A stretch of DNA of 64,000 nt from Irpex lacteus (lineage: Eukaryota > Basidiomycota > Agaricomycetes > Polyporales > Irpicaceae). The number at the start of each line of letters is the position of its first letter. Position 1 is the stretch's first letter. Positions 1-14,243 of this stretch are shown here, in pieces. Both the position numbers and the translations under genes were made by a program. The DNA is taken from NCBI GenBank assembly GCA_001986395.2, contig MQVO02000020.1, forward strand, positions 248,001-312,000, given 5' to 3'. The notes below the pieces were generated by a model. That model searched no databases. It was not told the origin of the DNA and worked only from the letters and a program-made list of their open reading frames with translations.

Positions 1-99
1 GGTATCTTGCATCAAGTCATCCATGCGGTCGATGCTTCGGATATCAAAACCTATGGCGTCGGCGTCTACCTCCGTGCTATTGTCTTTTCAAGTTTATAG
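1..99 (+). CDS. possible C-terminal exon of an unidentified protein (partial at left edge)
   Basis: The first 33 codons from base 1 are open and end at TAG 97-99. The translation has a protein-like mix of hydrophobic and charged residues (it contains VIHAVDASDIKTYGVGVYLR) and the AT-rich stretch that follows would suit a 3' UTR. I do not recognise the family. The piece is short enough to be open by chance, so the call rests only on composition and position. The rest of the gene would lie left of the window. Confidence 0.3.
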   Translation, partial: GILHQVIHAVDASDIKTYGVGVYLRAIVFSSL

Positions 100-3000
100 A
101 CGCATCTCAAGACATGAAAGCTCAGAATTTTGTATTAAAGTAGAAGATCCTATTGTAAATATGTGTGTTTGTTTTTAAAATATATGCATGCAAGACACCC
201 AAGGTAGCATCGAATTACCGGTGAAATGCATGTAAGCGCTGGGTACGACCGGGAATCTCTCCTGATCTCTCGACGTCATGCACAACGACGTCGACGACCC
301 AAACCCGACGGCCCATTTGCACGGGCGCCATCGTGTGGACTCAGGGTGCTGCGGGATCAATCCAGATTGTCACACCTGTTCAAACTCCGTCGTTTGGTCC
401 ACACCTGGACCAAATCCTTACGGGAAGTCACTCAGTTATGACAGGACCCTTCATCTCTCAATTGGTACAACAGATGGGTTTGCCGCGTGGTGTAAAGCAT
501 GCCCTTTGAGGATCACAGTGATTCGGACTTGATGCTCGCTAAGTATGTACCGTGCTTCTTATTAAAAAGAGGATGACTCGATGGTGATGTGTAGGGGAAC
601 AGGCTAATGCCGTCTGGTGCTAGGTTTATGGTTATTTCTGGAAGGCTATGTGGAATACAGCCTCATCAACATTCCACGACCCGCACCTCTTGCCGGAGCA
701 CTCGGTCGGTGCACGGCTACGCCTATTCAATAGCTGAGTCTCATCTCCTGAATGGATGAATGCCCTACAGTTACAGTTACGTCCTTGCTCTGTAGCAACA
801 CAGGCAAATGCCTGGAAGTCAAGTGGAACACCGTTGCCGAGAACTTCTATTCTCCCCACGACGAGATCGAGAGAAGGTCACTGTGTCATATCATGAGGGC
901 TCTATAAGGCTTGATTTTCCTTCCTATCCCCAGAAACTACGGGCTTTTACTAAGCGATAGGAGCTTTGGCTCTCGAGTTAGAGGCTGAATTACAATCAGG
1001 GCTTGTGGGTTATGTTAACAGCCATCTGTCAACGAAGGTGCGTCGGAGGCTCGTATATATGCTCCGCTCGTATCTAACACGTCTTTCCATTTCTTAGATC
1101 CGACTCACCTGGTACATGGATGACGGCAGCCCCCAGCAGCCTCCTCCTCCACTGCCTATGGGCTGTGCGTTTGTATATGAATGCGAGCGAGCGGGCGAGC
1201 GGCCTCTGACGGTCAGGTGCAGGATCGAGTCTTTTCTGCATTGCGTCATATTTCAGGCTTAGAGGTGCGGTAAGCCGGTTCAGTAATGCTACATCGGTCA
1301 TTTGAGGCGCGATATCATACTGTCGTCCACTCAGTACTCATCAATCAAACCCAATGACAGACCGTGTAGTATCAGGGATACCAATCTCTTTGCAAATGGT
1401 CAAGAGCCTTCTCCCACCGATAACTGGCGCGCTCGTGCTGACCGGTGGTCGACTGCAGGTCCAATACGTAGCTAATCTGATGGGTGGCAGACATTAGACA
1501 CAGCTACCTGGGAGCGGAAAGATGTAATTCAACGAACACTGATCGCATGAGTTATGCTTGTTATCTACAGCCGCGACGGTGAGTTCTCAATTAGGTAATA
1601 GTATACCTCTGCACGCAAAGCGCGCGACTCTGACCGAGTTATCTTCAAGTTATAGTTAAGGTTCACGCCGAAAGACTATCCCCAGCATATGATACTTGAT
1701 GAACGTGCCGGTGAGAGTATTCTGTAGTATTTCATACGCCGGCATCACAGCTGAAGTTTCACATTTAACCAGACATGCAATCTGGCCACCTCCACAAGTT
1801 TGAAAATGTTCGAGATTTGGGCGATACTCTGGTTAACACCGCTGAGTTGCCGCTGATTTATTATGTTCATGGAGGTACGTGCCACTTGCTGATTTGTATG
1901 TGGCCAATCCTCTTACACTTGAGACAGACGATACATATAATGATAGAACAAGGCAGCTTACTATCAAGTTGGGCGATAAGTTTGGAGGCCGATCAGTGCA
2001 GCTGTAGCGGATGACAGGATTGATTGTTACGCTTCTGTCTTATTAAAAAGTTTGCCTTCGTATTGAGTTCACTTGTTCACCTTCATCTCGTATGCTACTC
2101 ACCACTCACTGTCCCGACAGGTGTAACCTACGGCGGATTTTGACCATTTCTTTCGTGAAACATGGTCGCCAATTCCTCATTCGCCAGCCCGAGGCTCATA
2201 GAGTTATTGAATAAAGGTCAAAGCGCCGTACACATAATTTTCGGGTATGGTGCGGCAACAGCCTTGCTTCGATATCTTCTCTGCTGTTCTGACTCCTAAA
2301 CGGCCCCGACACTCTGTAAAGACCGATATTTTCTCGGGCCGTCAACAGCATCCATACATACTAGGCGAGCATACACGAATCAATCGCCCATATGCCTGTG
2401 CGGCCAACGACCATTCCTACTCTCCATCAAATACACTCCGGTGAAACCTCTCCGAAGACATCAGTGGTCAATCCCAGCTAACATGTGTACTATGGGATCT
2501 TAGAGCTTCTTCAACACCATTTCCGCTCTGGTACACGAGGCTCCAGGTCCTGCATTGGTTAAGTATTGGTATTGATCATGGCGCAAGGGAACCATGAAAT
2601 CGCGGATATTAGCGTCTGTGTGGACTCTTGTATGGCATCCGGGTTGGTGAGATGAACTTCTATTGGCACAGCGGCACGTAGATCTCGATCATGTGTTCCT
2701 GCTGCTCTAATACCGCCAGTGATCACGCCCAGAATTTCAGGTTCGCGAGACGCATAGCGCGGGAGAGTCTCCTTTATGTTGGGATTTAATTGATGAGCTT
2801 ATTGCACGATTTTTCAGCGATGGCAGCGCATGTCGTAATCACAAAGCTCTCCACATGGGAAACGTCTACCGGTTCGTCTGGTAAGCGACGTAGTAAGTAA
2901 GCCAGTCGCTTACATACCTGGTATAAATTATTGCTGGAAGTATTCGATGCTTACACTCAGGCTAATACTTCTCATAAGTATAGGCTGCATGCCGACGCGA

Positions 3001-3881
3001 CCCTCAAAAGTCCCCCATTGTGTACCCTGCAGGGCTAATGACATGCGGTGCTGAATGGGAGGGGTCCTTTATGTCACATCTGAATGGAGGATATCTGTGC
3101 AAGCCCTGTTATTCGTCAGTTGCATACGGTGGTGAACGTAGCTGCGGGAACAGGCCCCTTTAGCCATGTCTAAGTTATGATCGAGTCATAGTATACCACT
3201 TGGCGCATTCGTGAGCCCAAGGGCTGAACCTACAAGCTTGCAAGCCTGAGCAGGCTGGTTGCAATCTGCTATGATGCATGTCTCGGTCTTCGACAAACTG
3301 GATAGCACGCCGCGAGGCGCGAGGGAGAACTCAGCTCAATGCAGGTGCCATGCAGGAGGTGGTAAACTAAAGAAGTTGATCTCGCTTTGGAGTCCTCCGC
3401 GACCGCATGGAGTGGCGAGAATAATGGCAGGCGTGTACAAGTAATCAGACATGCTATCGCGATGCAGCATATCCGATATGCATGAAGTCTTTGCAAACCG
3501 TGTCGTAAGCATGCAAATCAACGCCGGGTACGGCCCTCTCTGACAGTTAGGACGTATACTCGGTGAACGTTTCTGTTCAGACACCTGTTCCCGGTTAACG
3601 TGATGTGCAGAGCGGACTCGGACATCTCAGGCCTCAGGGCTGATGAAACTTGCATTGACAGCTCTCGAGCTGAGGCCTTATTTTGAAGCACAGATTAACT
3701 CAATGCCGCCTGAGACTCGAGCAAGTGAAGGAGCCTCGCGTAGTCATCTCCTGAAGTGAAGCTTCTAAGAACAGTCCTTATGATACAAATTGTCAAAAAC
3801 CGAAGACGTATCTGTGATACTATATAGTACAGTAATAAAAGCCGGAGAAAACACGAAAATGGAATCGCTAGTTTGCGAGAT
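100..3881. other. gene-poor stretch, nothing recognised
   Basis: About 3.8 kb with no open frame that I can assign to a protein family and no clean chain of exons. Small plus-strand frames bounded by an AG acceptor and a stop occur, for example 1098-1262, where a proline-rich piece follows a TTCTTAG acceptor, but they do not join into a convincing model. No tRNA, terminal repeats or transposase motif were seen. It could hold a degraded gene or ordinary intergenic DNA. Confidence 0.4.
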
Positions 3882-4698
3882 CTACAACGCTGTGACCTGC
3901 CTTCTTGCTTCTTCGAATTTTACACTTTCCGCTTGTGCAACCTCCAACGCCTTCACGAGGTTCTCCTCTCGACTTTGCATTCGCTGCTCCATTCCCAAGA
4001 CTAACGTTCGCACCTGCTCGATATACGCTTTGGTGGCTTCTCGGTCCGCCTGAGAATCCGCCGAATGAGAATTTGCTGGAGTTGGTACTGGAGTTGACTG
4101 CGCATGCGCAGAACTCTTGATGCCCGAACGGGCATTGATATTCGTGGGAGATGATATCTCCAAATTATCCTGGATTCACGTCCAAGAAGCTCAAGCATGG
4201 AGATAATGTGTCAGCGTGAGAACATTTACCTGCCAGTTAGGACCCGCCAGCTTTTCTAATTGACTTTCAAGAGCCCTCTCTCGCGCCTTTGTTCTGATCT
4301 CGATGGTAAATGCAAAACTTATGTGCCAGAAATTCGGTGTACCTGTCAAGCTCTGCCATGCACCTCTCGTTCTCACGTTGGGTTCCTTGTAGCAATAACT
4401 CAAGATTAGTATATTCTTTCTTGAGTCGCTGCACGACTTCCAGCGAAGGTCGTTCCGCCAGCTGTGCTTTGAGTTGGAGGATCTGGCGTTGCAACTATTC
4501 ATGCGATCAGAATAAAGACACAAAAGCTAGTAGGTGCGCACGTACGCCGTCATTTTCCCTGTCCTTCTCTAGCAGTTGCCGACGCAACGATGTCTCTTCA
4601 GCACCCTCCTCATTCTCCCTCAGAACACCAAGATCATCGTGGTTGGCAGCAATGGAAGCTGCTTTCGCATGATTCCGCACGCTTTGTGTGCGCCGCAT
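3882..4698 (-). CDS. coiled-coil protein of unknown function
   Basis: Four exons on the minus strand: 4546-4698, 4343-4494, 4230-4293 and 3882-4169, giving 218 residues with all borders GT-AG and frame kept. Residues about 28-130 and 160-215 are rich in Glu, Lys, Leu and Gln with heptad-like spacing, typical of coiled coil. A Ser/Pro/Thr/Ala linker lies between them. The N terminus begins MRRTQSVRNHAKAAS. No catalytic or binding motif is visible. It may be a structural or adaptor protein of the cytoskeleton or nucleus, but that is inference only. It lies head to head with SNF1, with 289 bases between the start codons, so promoter elements may be shared. The start is the only in-frame ATG before a stop-containing upstream region; a further upstream exon cannot be excluded. 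Confidence 0.7.
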
Positions 4699-4987
4699 TA
4701 CCTTAATGATGGTTGTAAATGACAGGCCGAGTTCGCCCTCACAGCATTAAAAGGTGAGTGACCGTAAGTGATCAGGTTGCAAGTTCAAGCTCTGAACTTG
4801 AAGCGCGTCTGACCCGAACCGCCTGTTTGGCGCGTGTGACGCACGTGAGGGCGTTTAACACGTGGAAGCAATCGTGTGCCGCAGCATGCCGCCACCTTCC
4901 TGAATTGCTCTCATCTCCGCATTTCATGACCCCGCTCTCCTCAGCTACGAACACAAAAACACACGAATATTCGGCATTCAGGAAATC

Positions 4988-7233
<2,246 letters not shown>

Positions 7234-7717
7234 ACGGCCAGTATTCCTCTTTTGCTTTATGGTACATATTCAGTACTAGTCTTGTCGTCAATGCTTTCCG
7301 CTGTCGTTCTCGTATTTGGTAAAGGATCTCTGTATATCTAGCTGTCTGTCTAAGGGACATATCTGTATGTATTTCACGACGAAGAATAATCTACGTGTAT
7401 GTCATGGAAACGCGTCTTGACTATAGCTTGACTAGTGAATCATCGACTCACAAACAACCCACCCCGCCCGGGCCCGCGCCTTCGTTTCTATCTCAGTTAA
7501 CGACTATTAAATTCCCCAAAGCACTCCAGTCGCGAAACACCATAGGAAAGATATATGAGCTTTTCAAAGCTTACTAAACTCTCTCTAACCCTCCTCGACG
7601 CTCCAGCTCATTCACCTCCCTTACTGTCAGCTCCTGCGACACGCTCTATCCTACCCACAAGGCCGCCGGTATTCGATTCAAACATCTATCGTCCAAGTAC
7701 GCTCACAAGAAATTTCG
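7234..7717. other. SNF1 3' flank and TatD promoter
   Basis: A 484-base gap between two genes in the same direction. The right half has pyrimidine-rich runs (around 7580-7660) on the coding strand of the next gene, as is common just before fungal transcription starts. No clear TATA box or other site was seen. Confidence 0.4.
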
Positions 7718-8996
7718 ATGGCAAAGAAGAAGAATAACACGCCTCCCGAGGAGACTCTACTTGTCCCAGTCCATCCCGCCCGCGCTGACGTCGCGAAAGC
7801 GACCATGTGTCGACAGTCGACACCCACACTCACCTATTGTCTACCTTCAGCTCTTACCAAAATACATACAAACCTGGAAAACATCAGACGATATGGGAAT
7901 TTGTCCGTGGGATGTACCATGGAAGAAGGGTCGAGGCGATAGTAGATGTTTGGTGTGAGGCACCAGTCATGAAGTCGCAATGGAGGGACCTCGCGGATTC
8001 AGCCCTGACGGAGGAGCAGAGAGAAAGGGACTGGGGTGGTCTGCAGTACTGGTTCGTTATGGGTACGTATAAGATACTGTTATGAGTCTCTAAAGTTAAT
8101 CACCGATAGTTTGCAGGCGTTCATCCGTGAGTTACTCTAAGAAGCTCAGGCTATGACTACTTGGCATCCATTGACAGGTGATCAAACTACATAGTCATGG
8201 AGCGAAACATTACACCGACGAAGTTGAGAAAGATATGTACGTATTGGCATGTTTAATAGAAAACGTACCACGCTTAGAGTTGCTCCTCCTATCAGCGTTG
8301 AAGCCATGGCGCATCCTCTATGTGTTGGATGGGGCGAGATTGGCTTGGACTATCATTACGACAACTCTCCTCGCGATTTGCAACAGGAGGTGTTTATTCG
8401 CCAGCTTCGAAAGGCCGTTGAGCTGGGCAAACCACTCACAATCCATACACGAGAGGCGGAAGAGGATACGGAGCGTATATTGAAAGCCGAAGTTCCTAAG
8501 GACCATCGAGTAGGTCGTACAGTTCTCATTATGGCAATGCTGGGTTGCTGATGCTGGGTTGAGATACATATACATTGTTATACAGACTCTCCCGAATGGG
8601 CTGCACGCATGCTTACCCATTTCCCGAACTTGTACATCGGAATTACAGGTACGTTTTACGTATTCTGAAAGCGAGCATCTTAGCTAATCATAGAGCTGTT
8701 CAGGTGTAATCACATACTCATCCAATCTCAATACGGCGGCCGTGATTCGTGAAATGACGCCTTCTGGCTCTCTGCGCATCGTGCTGGAAACGGATGCACC
8801 ATTCATGGTCCCTGGAAACATCTACCAGTCCCTTCCAGCGGTGAAGGGTAAGCGACTCCCTCTGTGTCACACTGCTATGCTCCCCTGGACGGCCGAGTTT
8901 GTGTCCCGGGTTGCCAGTGAAGCTGGCGGGTCGTGGGACATAGAATCGGTCATGCGTATATCCAGAGACAATGCTAGACAGATGTACGGCATCTAA
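7718..8996 (+). CDS. TatD-type metal-dependent hydrolase/DNase, N terminus frame-shifted
   Basis: From about 7807 a TatD amidohydrolase reads well through exons 7807-8062, 8117-8126, 8195-8236, 8296-8509, 8564-8648 and 8704-8996. Visible are the metal site DTHTH near the start, GVHP, GWGEIGLDYH with the catalytic Glu, IHTREA, HCYTDSP and the late ETDAP. Such enzymes are metal-dependent phosphoesterases acting on DNA or related substrates. The second exon is only 10 bases. The N terminus is odd. The likely start MAKKKNNTPPEE (ATG 7718), the PPALTSRKRPCVD segment and the DTHTH segment lie in three different frames, no usable intron joins them, and a 7-base tandem repeat (7809-7822) sits at the last break. 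Either the sequence has small errors, or the gene is a recent pseudogene, or an unseen upstream exon supplies the start. The core identification is firm; the start is not. Confidence 0.8.
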
Positions 8997-9915
8997 TTCA
9001 GTAGATGTATACCGGTGAATAACAAGCCGAGTTCGCCTTCTGGAGAGCATGCATGAACGCTGAAGTAGACTTGACGAAGGAAGTTTTGCCCACTTGTACA
9101 GACAAATAGGATCGGCTTTCGAACTCCATGTTCTGGGACTGCTATGACACATTTACGCCGTTCCTTTTGAGTTTATACTGTACAGATCTTTTCTTACTCT
9201 CGAGGGATACTATCGCTACTTCTAATATCACAGTCACAACGCAGTTTCGAAACAAACGACCGCCGTCGACCGACAAGACATAAGAAACCCTAGGGAGGCG
9301 TCACCGCCGTAATTGGCTAAATACACATTGCATGACGGCGCATGGCGAAGTATACCGATCTTAAAAAGAGAAAGCCTGTGGCATTTGCTCCTGCAACAGT
9401 TAACACTATATGATATAGATATTACTCAGGATTCGCTGTATCCTGCCCATTGGGTTGACTATTGACACTGGGAGGCCTAACAGATCTCTGTGACGCCTTG
9501 TGTTGATTGTGGAAGATTTATCAAATCCTGCACATGCACCTCCGGACCTTCCGCGACTACTTCCTGAGAATGGACTGGGTGGTGAGTAATCCGCAGTGAG
9601 CCGTCGTCTGTGCAAAGTAACGTACAAGAGCGCAGGGTGTGATCGTTATACAGAAGTTGAAGCCCGAAAGACTGCACTCGGAAGATTCTAACATGATCTC
9701 AGCGTATTTTCACTGGTGGCCTGGACTATCTTGACGCTAGGGTTTCGTCAGTAGCAAGTTGGAAGGAGTTTGCCAAACGTCGTGCAACATCCAGATTTTG
9801 TCCAAGGCATCATAGCAGATATGATATAGTAAGTGGTGATAGCATTTTCTGGAAGGAGCAAATTATTCTACGTGCTACATAGATTCGGTTAGGATACGAA
9901 TATTTGTTGATTGTT
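8997..9915. other. intergenic between convergent genes
   Basis: 919 bases between the 3' ends of the TatD gene (+) and the carboxypeptidase (-). It should hold both 3' UTRs. No further coding frame, repeat or RNA gene was recognised. Confidence 0.45.
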
Positions 9916-11801
9916 TCAAACACCGAACGGCACATTGTCAATCCAACGTGTGATTAAATCCTAGAAGCAGTTATAGCCATGATACTATATGTGTGCTATA
10001 CAGTTTTGAGTACTCACCAAACTAGCTTCAGGCTGGTCATGGGGAGCGAGATGTCTGGCAAGAGAATATGAAAAAGTTGACAACGAGTGGGGACTATAAA
10101 ATATGGCACTCACCCTGCATCAAAGATGCGTACGAACGTAACGTTACCAGCCCCTATACCGGCACTCCGAGTTGTTCCAGCGAAGTAACCCGTCTTCTCG
10201 GTTCGCCAGGGACTAGGTGAGCTCAGACCGAACTCAACATGGAAGCGGTGATCAAGTCGCTCCATCCAGAGCTCGATTCCCTAAACAGTTGTCAGCAAGA
10301 TACCGAGCATCGTTCCCGTGAAACCGCTCCACCTGATAGTTACACAGACCGTCTATTTATCAAGATAGTTGATAAGCAATCTTTTTCTCAAAGAATTCGA
10401 CGCACCAGTATCCCCTGCGTAAGCCAAGAGCCGTACGCCGCTATTGACAAGTTCAGGTAATAAAGCCGCACTGTTGTGCACTGCTTGTCCACTGGAGTAG
10501 AACGCTTGGTTGACGGTAGTATTAGTGAGCTGGAAGTTGAAGTCGGGATCGACACCAAGTGCCAGCTTCGTTTCGGTCAGGTTCAAGAAGTTATGTACCC
10601 CTGCAAGGTCATCGTAGCAGAGATTGTCTCCCATATCGGTACAATTTTGACGCAGGTCATACGGGTTCTTTCCGGTGACTAAGGTTAAGAGAAACGATGT
10701 TGTCAATATACTACACACACAATACTGCGCGTTGAGGACGTACGAGCAGGGAAAAGAGGTGCGCTGAAGTATGTTGGCCAGCAGTAGGCACTCGCAGCAG
10801 AACAGACTGTTTGTGTTTGATACTTGTAGCACGCCTCGATCATCCGAAGGCATGATGGTATTCCTAAGCGAAGGCCGACGCAGACTTCGTCATTGGGCTT
10901 GTAGGGTGGGTAAGGAGCATCGGAACACAGATACTTCTCGATCGTAGAGAACTGGGTTAGCGGATCAGTAAGACCATTAGCAAGGATGACCGACGCCAGG
11001 TTGATCTTCGCCTGTCCAACACGAGGGGCCAAATCAAGCTCTTCGTTCTTCTGGTGGATATAATTTGCAATATGTGGCCCATAGTGTCCGCCCCAGCTCT
11101 CAGCTGCGATATGGAAGGGTCGCGCGGCATAATCCGGAAAGCGGTGGATGAACAGCTGCAAAAAGGCGTGGACATCAACTGCCAGATCTGCGAGTGTAGT
11201 AACGCCTGAGTCATCTTCAATGTAGGAATAGCCTGTGCCTGCCGGCTCCTCCAGATAAATGATGTTAACTTTCTCGTTCCAAGAGTACGGATTCCAGACG
11301 GTGTCGTTTCCTTGAGGATTGACCCAGCATGGCCCGTTTTCGAACATGAGACCTGCCCCAATACTGCTACTCCCTGGTCCACCGTTGAGCCACAGCATCA
11401 GAGGCGCGTTCTTTGGGTCATGTCTAGCTTCGAAGAACCTTGATGTTGTCCGGGTCAAGGCAAATTCATTATCACAATGAACTAGCTCACCAGAAGAACA
11501 AATGCTTTGACTGGCTTATATCCAGATAGCCCGAGAACGACTTGACCGTTGTGTCGCAAATATGCGGTTCAGTGAGACGAAGCTGGTAGTCGCCGAATAA
11601 TGAACTCGAGACGACTTCAACTGAGCTTCCGTCGTCAGAAACGGGTGACGGGATGTGTCGAAAGCAAGACTCACATGGCTTACTAAAACCCAAGACAGCT
11701 TGTGGCACAAATTCTGCGTTAGGTGGTATGTTCAAGGCCGTCGTAGAAACTGTCCAGCTGAGAAGAGACAGCCCTACAAATAACGACGTTGGCGAGAGCA
11801 T
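9916..11801 (-). CDS. secreted serine carboxypeptidase, peptidase family S10
   Basis: Seven exons in gene order: 11491-11801, 10744-11438, 10406-10678, 10333-10352, 10114-10280, 10018-10054 and 9916-9960, together 1548 bases or 515 residues. Residues 1-23 form a signal peptide (hydrophobic core FVGLSLLSW). The substrate-binding motif LWLNGGPGSSS is at about 120-129. The nucleophile is Ser218 in AESWGGHYGP, the acid is the Asp in YAGDTDGLCNYQG (the 20-base exon completes this motif), and the base is the His of GHLAPHDQPEASL in the 37-base exon. The triad order Ser-Asp-His and the length match the family. It should remove C-terminal residues from peptides in the secretory path or outside the cell, most likely for protein digestion. 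The family's usual GESYGG appears as AESWGG. A TATA-like box lies 55 bases upstream of the ATG. Confidence 0.95.
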
Positions 11802-12422
11802 CGTGGTCGATGGCGAACGTTAGGGATAGGCTTGAAGAGGTTCTCGGTCTCGTGGATTATATATGCGCTAATGGCATCACTATGGCTGCGATCAGTTGGA
11901 GCCCGCGTGCTGTTGGTGTATACGTATGTGCAAAAACCCACTAGATCCTACTAGCCCTCATTCCACGAACGAGGCGCTCGCGCAGGGTACGTGTCTGTTA
12001 TAAGGTTGTACGTGGTCCTGTGGCAGCAGTGTCGGCGCGCAGCATAACAATCATACAAACCTGCTAAGATGTTTTAATCAGTGGACGAGGACGTCTCGTA
12101 AATATGCGAGGCCTTGGCGAACCTGAATCTATACACATCAGAAAAGCACTGGACACTAGCAGAAATTACCACATCAGCGGCCAGCATCCTGGCAACATTG
12201 GCTAGATTAAACCGTTGAATGTTACCATCGGGCTATAAGACGTACATTGCTCGTGTCGTGTGCGTTTAACTCTGTCACAATGATATGCATGAAATATTGA
12301 TACAATCGTGTGATGGTGGTATGCTTAGCATTGCATGATGCATAAAGTAAGGGACAATGTAGAGCATATTCTGAAGGAAACAACAACGCCACGACAACCG
12401 ACGAAGGGAACAAGAGAGCATT
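11802..12422. other. carboxypeptidase promoter and RPL21 3' flank
   Basis: 621 bases containing the TATA-like box described separately. No coding frame that I trust was seen in the remainder. Confidence 0.4.
11856..11863 (-). promoter_or_regulatory. TATA-like box of the carboxypeptidase gene
   Basis: Read on the minus strand the sequence is TATATAAT, about 55 bases before the ATG at 11801. That spacing fits a short 5' UTR in fungi. Positional evidence only. Confidence 0.45.
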
Positions 12423-13090
12423 TTAGATGGTGGTCTCGTATGGCAGAGGGGCAAGGGTCTGAGGTGCGTTGTCCTTTGTTGAGACAGTCTTTGCACCGCG
12501 GGGAAGGACGGGGATACGCTTCAGCTGCACACGCTCTGCAATACAAGTGATGAGCATCTGGAGCGACATGTGGGTATCCTCAGTATAAGTCAAACGTACC
12601 ACCCTTGGCCTTAGCCTCCACGTGAAGTTCGTGGTTCCTCTTGACACGGTCGAGGAACTCCTTCCGGCACTTCGAGTGTCTGATGTGCTCAACACGGATG
12701 TTCACCCGCTTCTCGATGTAGCGGTTGCCAACGACCTTGTAAACGATGACACCGACCGCATGCGGTGTAACGTTGTAGACAATACCAGTGCGACTATTTA
12801 GTGCAACCAGGCATTGTCAGCAAAATAGTTCACATATTATATCGATCGTGACACACCCGTGGTAGTATTTGTGAGGCATACCCCTCTGCTGGGCAGCGTT
12901 AGCCTTGATGTCAACGATGTCTCCAACGCGGTAGGTGATAAGGTATGTGGAGAGCTTGATCTGACCCTTCTCTATGAACCACACATATATCAGCTCATTC
13001 TTCTACATTCATAGCTGCAGCAAGCCTACCCTTGAAGGCCCTCTTGAACATGTCGCGCGTACGCGCGCGGTAACCAAAGGAGTGCGGCAT
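12423..13090 (-). CDS. RPL21: 60S ribosomal protein L21 (eL21)
   Basis: Four exons: 13030-13090, 12857-12971, 12600-12793 and 12423-12535, total 483 bases, 160 residues, exactly the family length. The start [17 protein letters not shown], the middle stretch [20 protein letters not shown] and [18 protein letters not shown] are characteristic eL21 motifs. The C-terminal part carries [11 protein letters not shown]. It is a structural protein of the large cytosolic ribosomal subunit. It is head to head with RPS9, with 299 bases between start codons, which suggests a shared promoter for balanced expression of the two ribosomal proteins. Identification is secure. Confidence 0.97.
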
Positions 13091-13389
13091 CTTGAAGGCT
13101 GCAAATGAAGAGGTTAGACTTGAGGTCGTCCAACATAGCGAAAACAGTCGGCATACTAACGTCGGCGGTGTCGGTGCTGGTGTCGGGGACGAGGTCGGTA
13201 GTCTTGAGCGGAATCTCGTTCGCGAGCGCTTAAACGCGGGATCTGCCGTAATGTGGCTTTAGTGCTATACAGCTGTGGCTGGAGCGCTCATTCATTGTTT
13301 GTGTCGCTTTGGTCTCGTACTCAGTGAAGCAATCCGCAAGGTCGCGCTAGGCTCCTTCACCGCCGCCTCTTCCGACAACCTCAAGAAAA
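13091..13389. promoter_or_regulatory. bidirectional promoter between RPL21 and RPS9
   Basis: 299 bases separate the two divergent ribosomal-protein start codons. The RPS9 side ends in a pyrimidine-rich leader (TCCTTCACCGCCGCCTCTTCC) before an A-rich context at the ATG. I could not pick a definite factor site. Co-regulation is inferred from the arrangement. Confidence 0.6.
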
Positions 13390-14243
13390 ATGCCCAGGTA
13401 ATGTTCTCGAGCTCGCCGACGAAGCTGTCTTATGCTAATATCGTCGTCTTAGGGCCCCGCGGAACCATAGCAAGACGTGAGCAGCTTTTCTTTTACTCAA
13501 GATCCACCGTAGTGGAGGGATGCACTTGTGCTGATTACGGCCGTGCCCCATTGTCATCCTTGGATGATATTACAGCGCCAAGGTCCCTCGTCGACCTTTC
13601 GAGTCCGCTCGTCTCGATGCCGAGCTGAAGGTACGTGGACTGTGTGTTTATGAGGAACATTCATGTGACAGCTCTATTTCGTAGCTCGCCGGCGAGTACG
13701 GCCTCCGTAACAAGCGTGAGATCTGGCGTATCGGTCTCACCCTCTCCAAGATTCGTCGTGCTGCTCGTGAGCTCTTGAAGCTCGACCCCAAGGACCCCAA
13801 GCGTCTGTTCGAGGGTAACGCGCTCATCCGTCGTCTCGTGCGCGTTGGTGTGCTCGACGAGTCCCGTATGCGTCTCGATTACGTGTTGTCCCTCAAGATT
13901 GAGGACTTCTTGGAGCGTCGTCTCCAGACTCAGGTCTTCAAGAGCGGTCTCGCCAAGTCTATCCACCACGCTCGTGTTTTGATCAGGCAGCGCCACATTC
14001 GGTACGTGATCCTCAGTAAAGTTATATCGCAGCAGTCAGTGCCAACTCATAGGACATGATAACAGCGTCGGCAGGCAGATCGTCAACGTGCCTTCATTCG
14101 TCGTCCGTCTCGACTCTCAAAAGCACATCGACTTTGCTCTTACTTCGCCATACGGTGGAGGTCGCCCCGGTCGTGTCAAGCGCAAGCGTGCTGCTGCTGC
14201 TGCCAAGAAGGAGGAGGGTGGCGACGAGGAGGACGAGGAGTAA
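13390..14243 (+). CDS. RPS9: 40S ribosomal protein S9 (uS4)
   Basis: Five exons: 13390-13397, 13453-13476, 13576-13630, 13685-14001 and 14066-14243, total 582 bases or 193 residues. The first coding exon is just eight bases (ATG CCC AG) and the second 24, together giving [11 protein letters not shown]. The uS4 core is clear: [17 protein letters not shown], the S4 RNA-binding domain around [20 protein letters not shown] and [17 protein letters not shown], and a lysine-rich then acidic tail ending EEDEE. uS4 binds 18S rRNA early in small-subunit assembly and helps decoding accuracy at the mRNA entry site. Length and motifs agree fully with the family. Confidence 0.97.
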
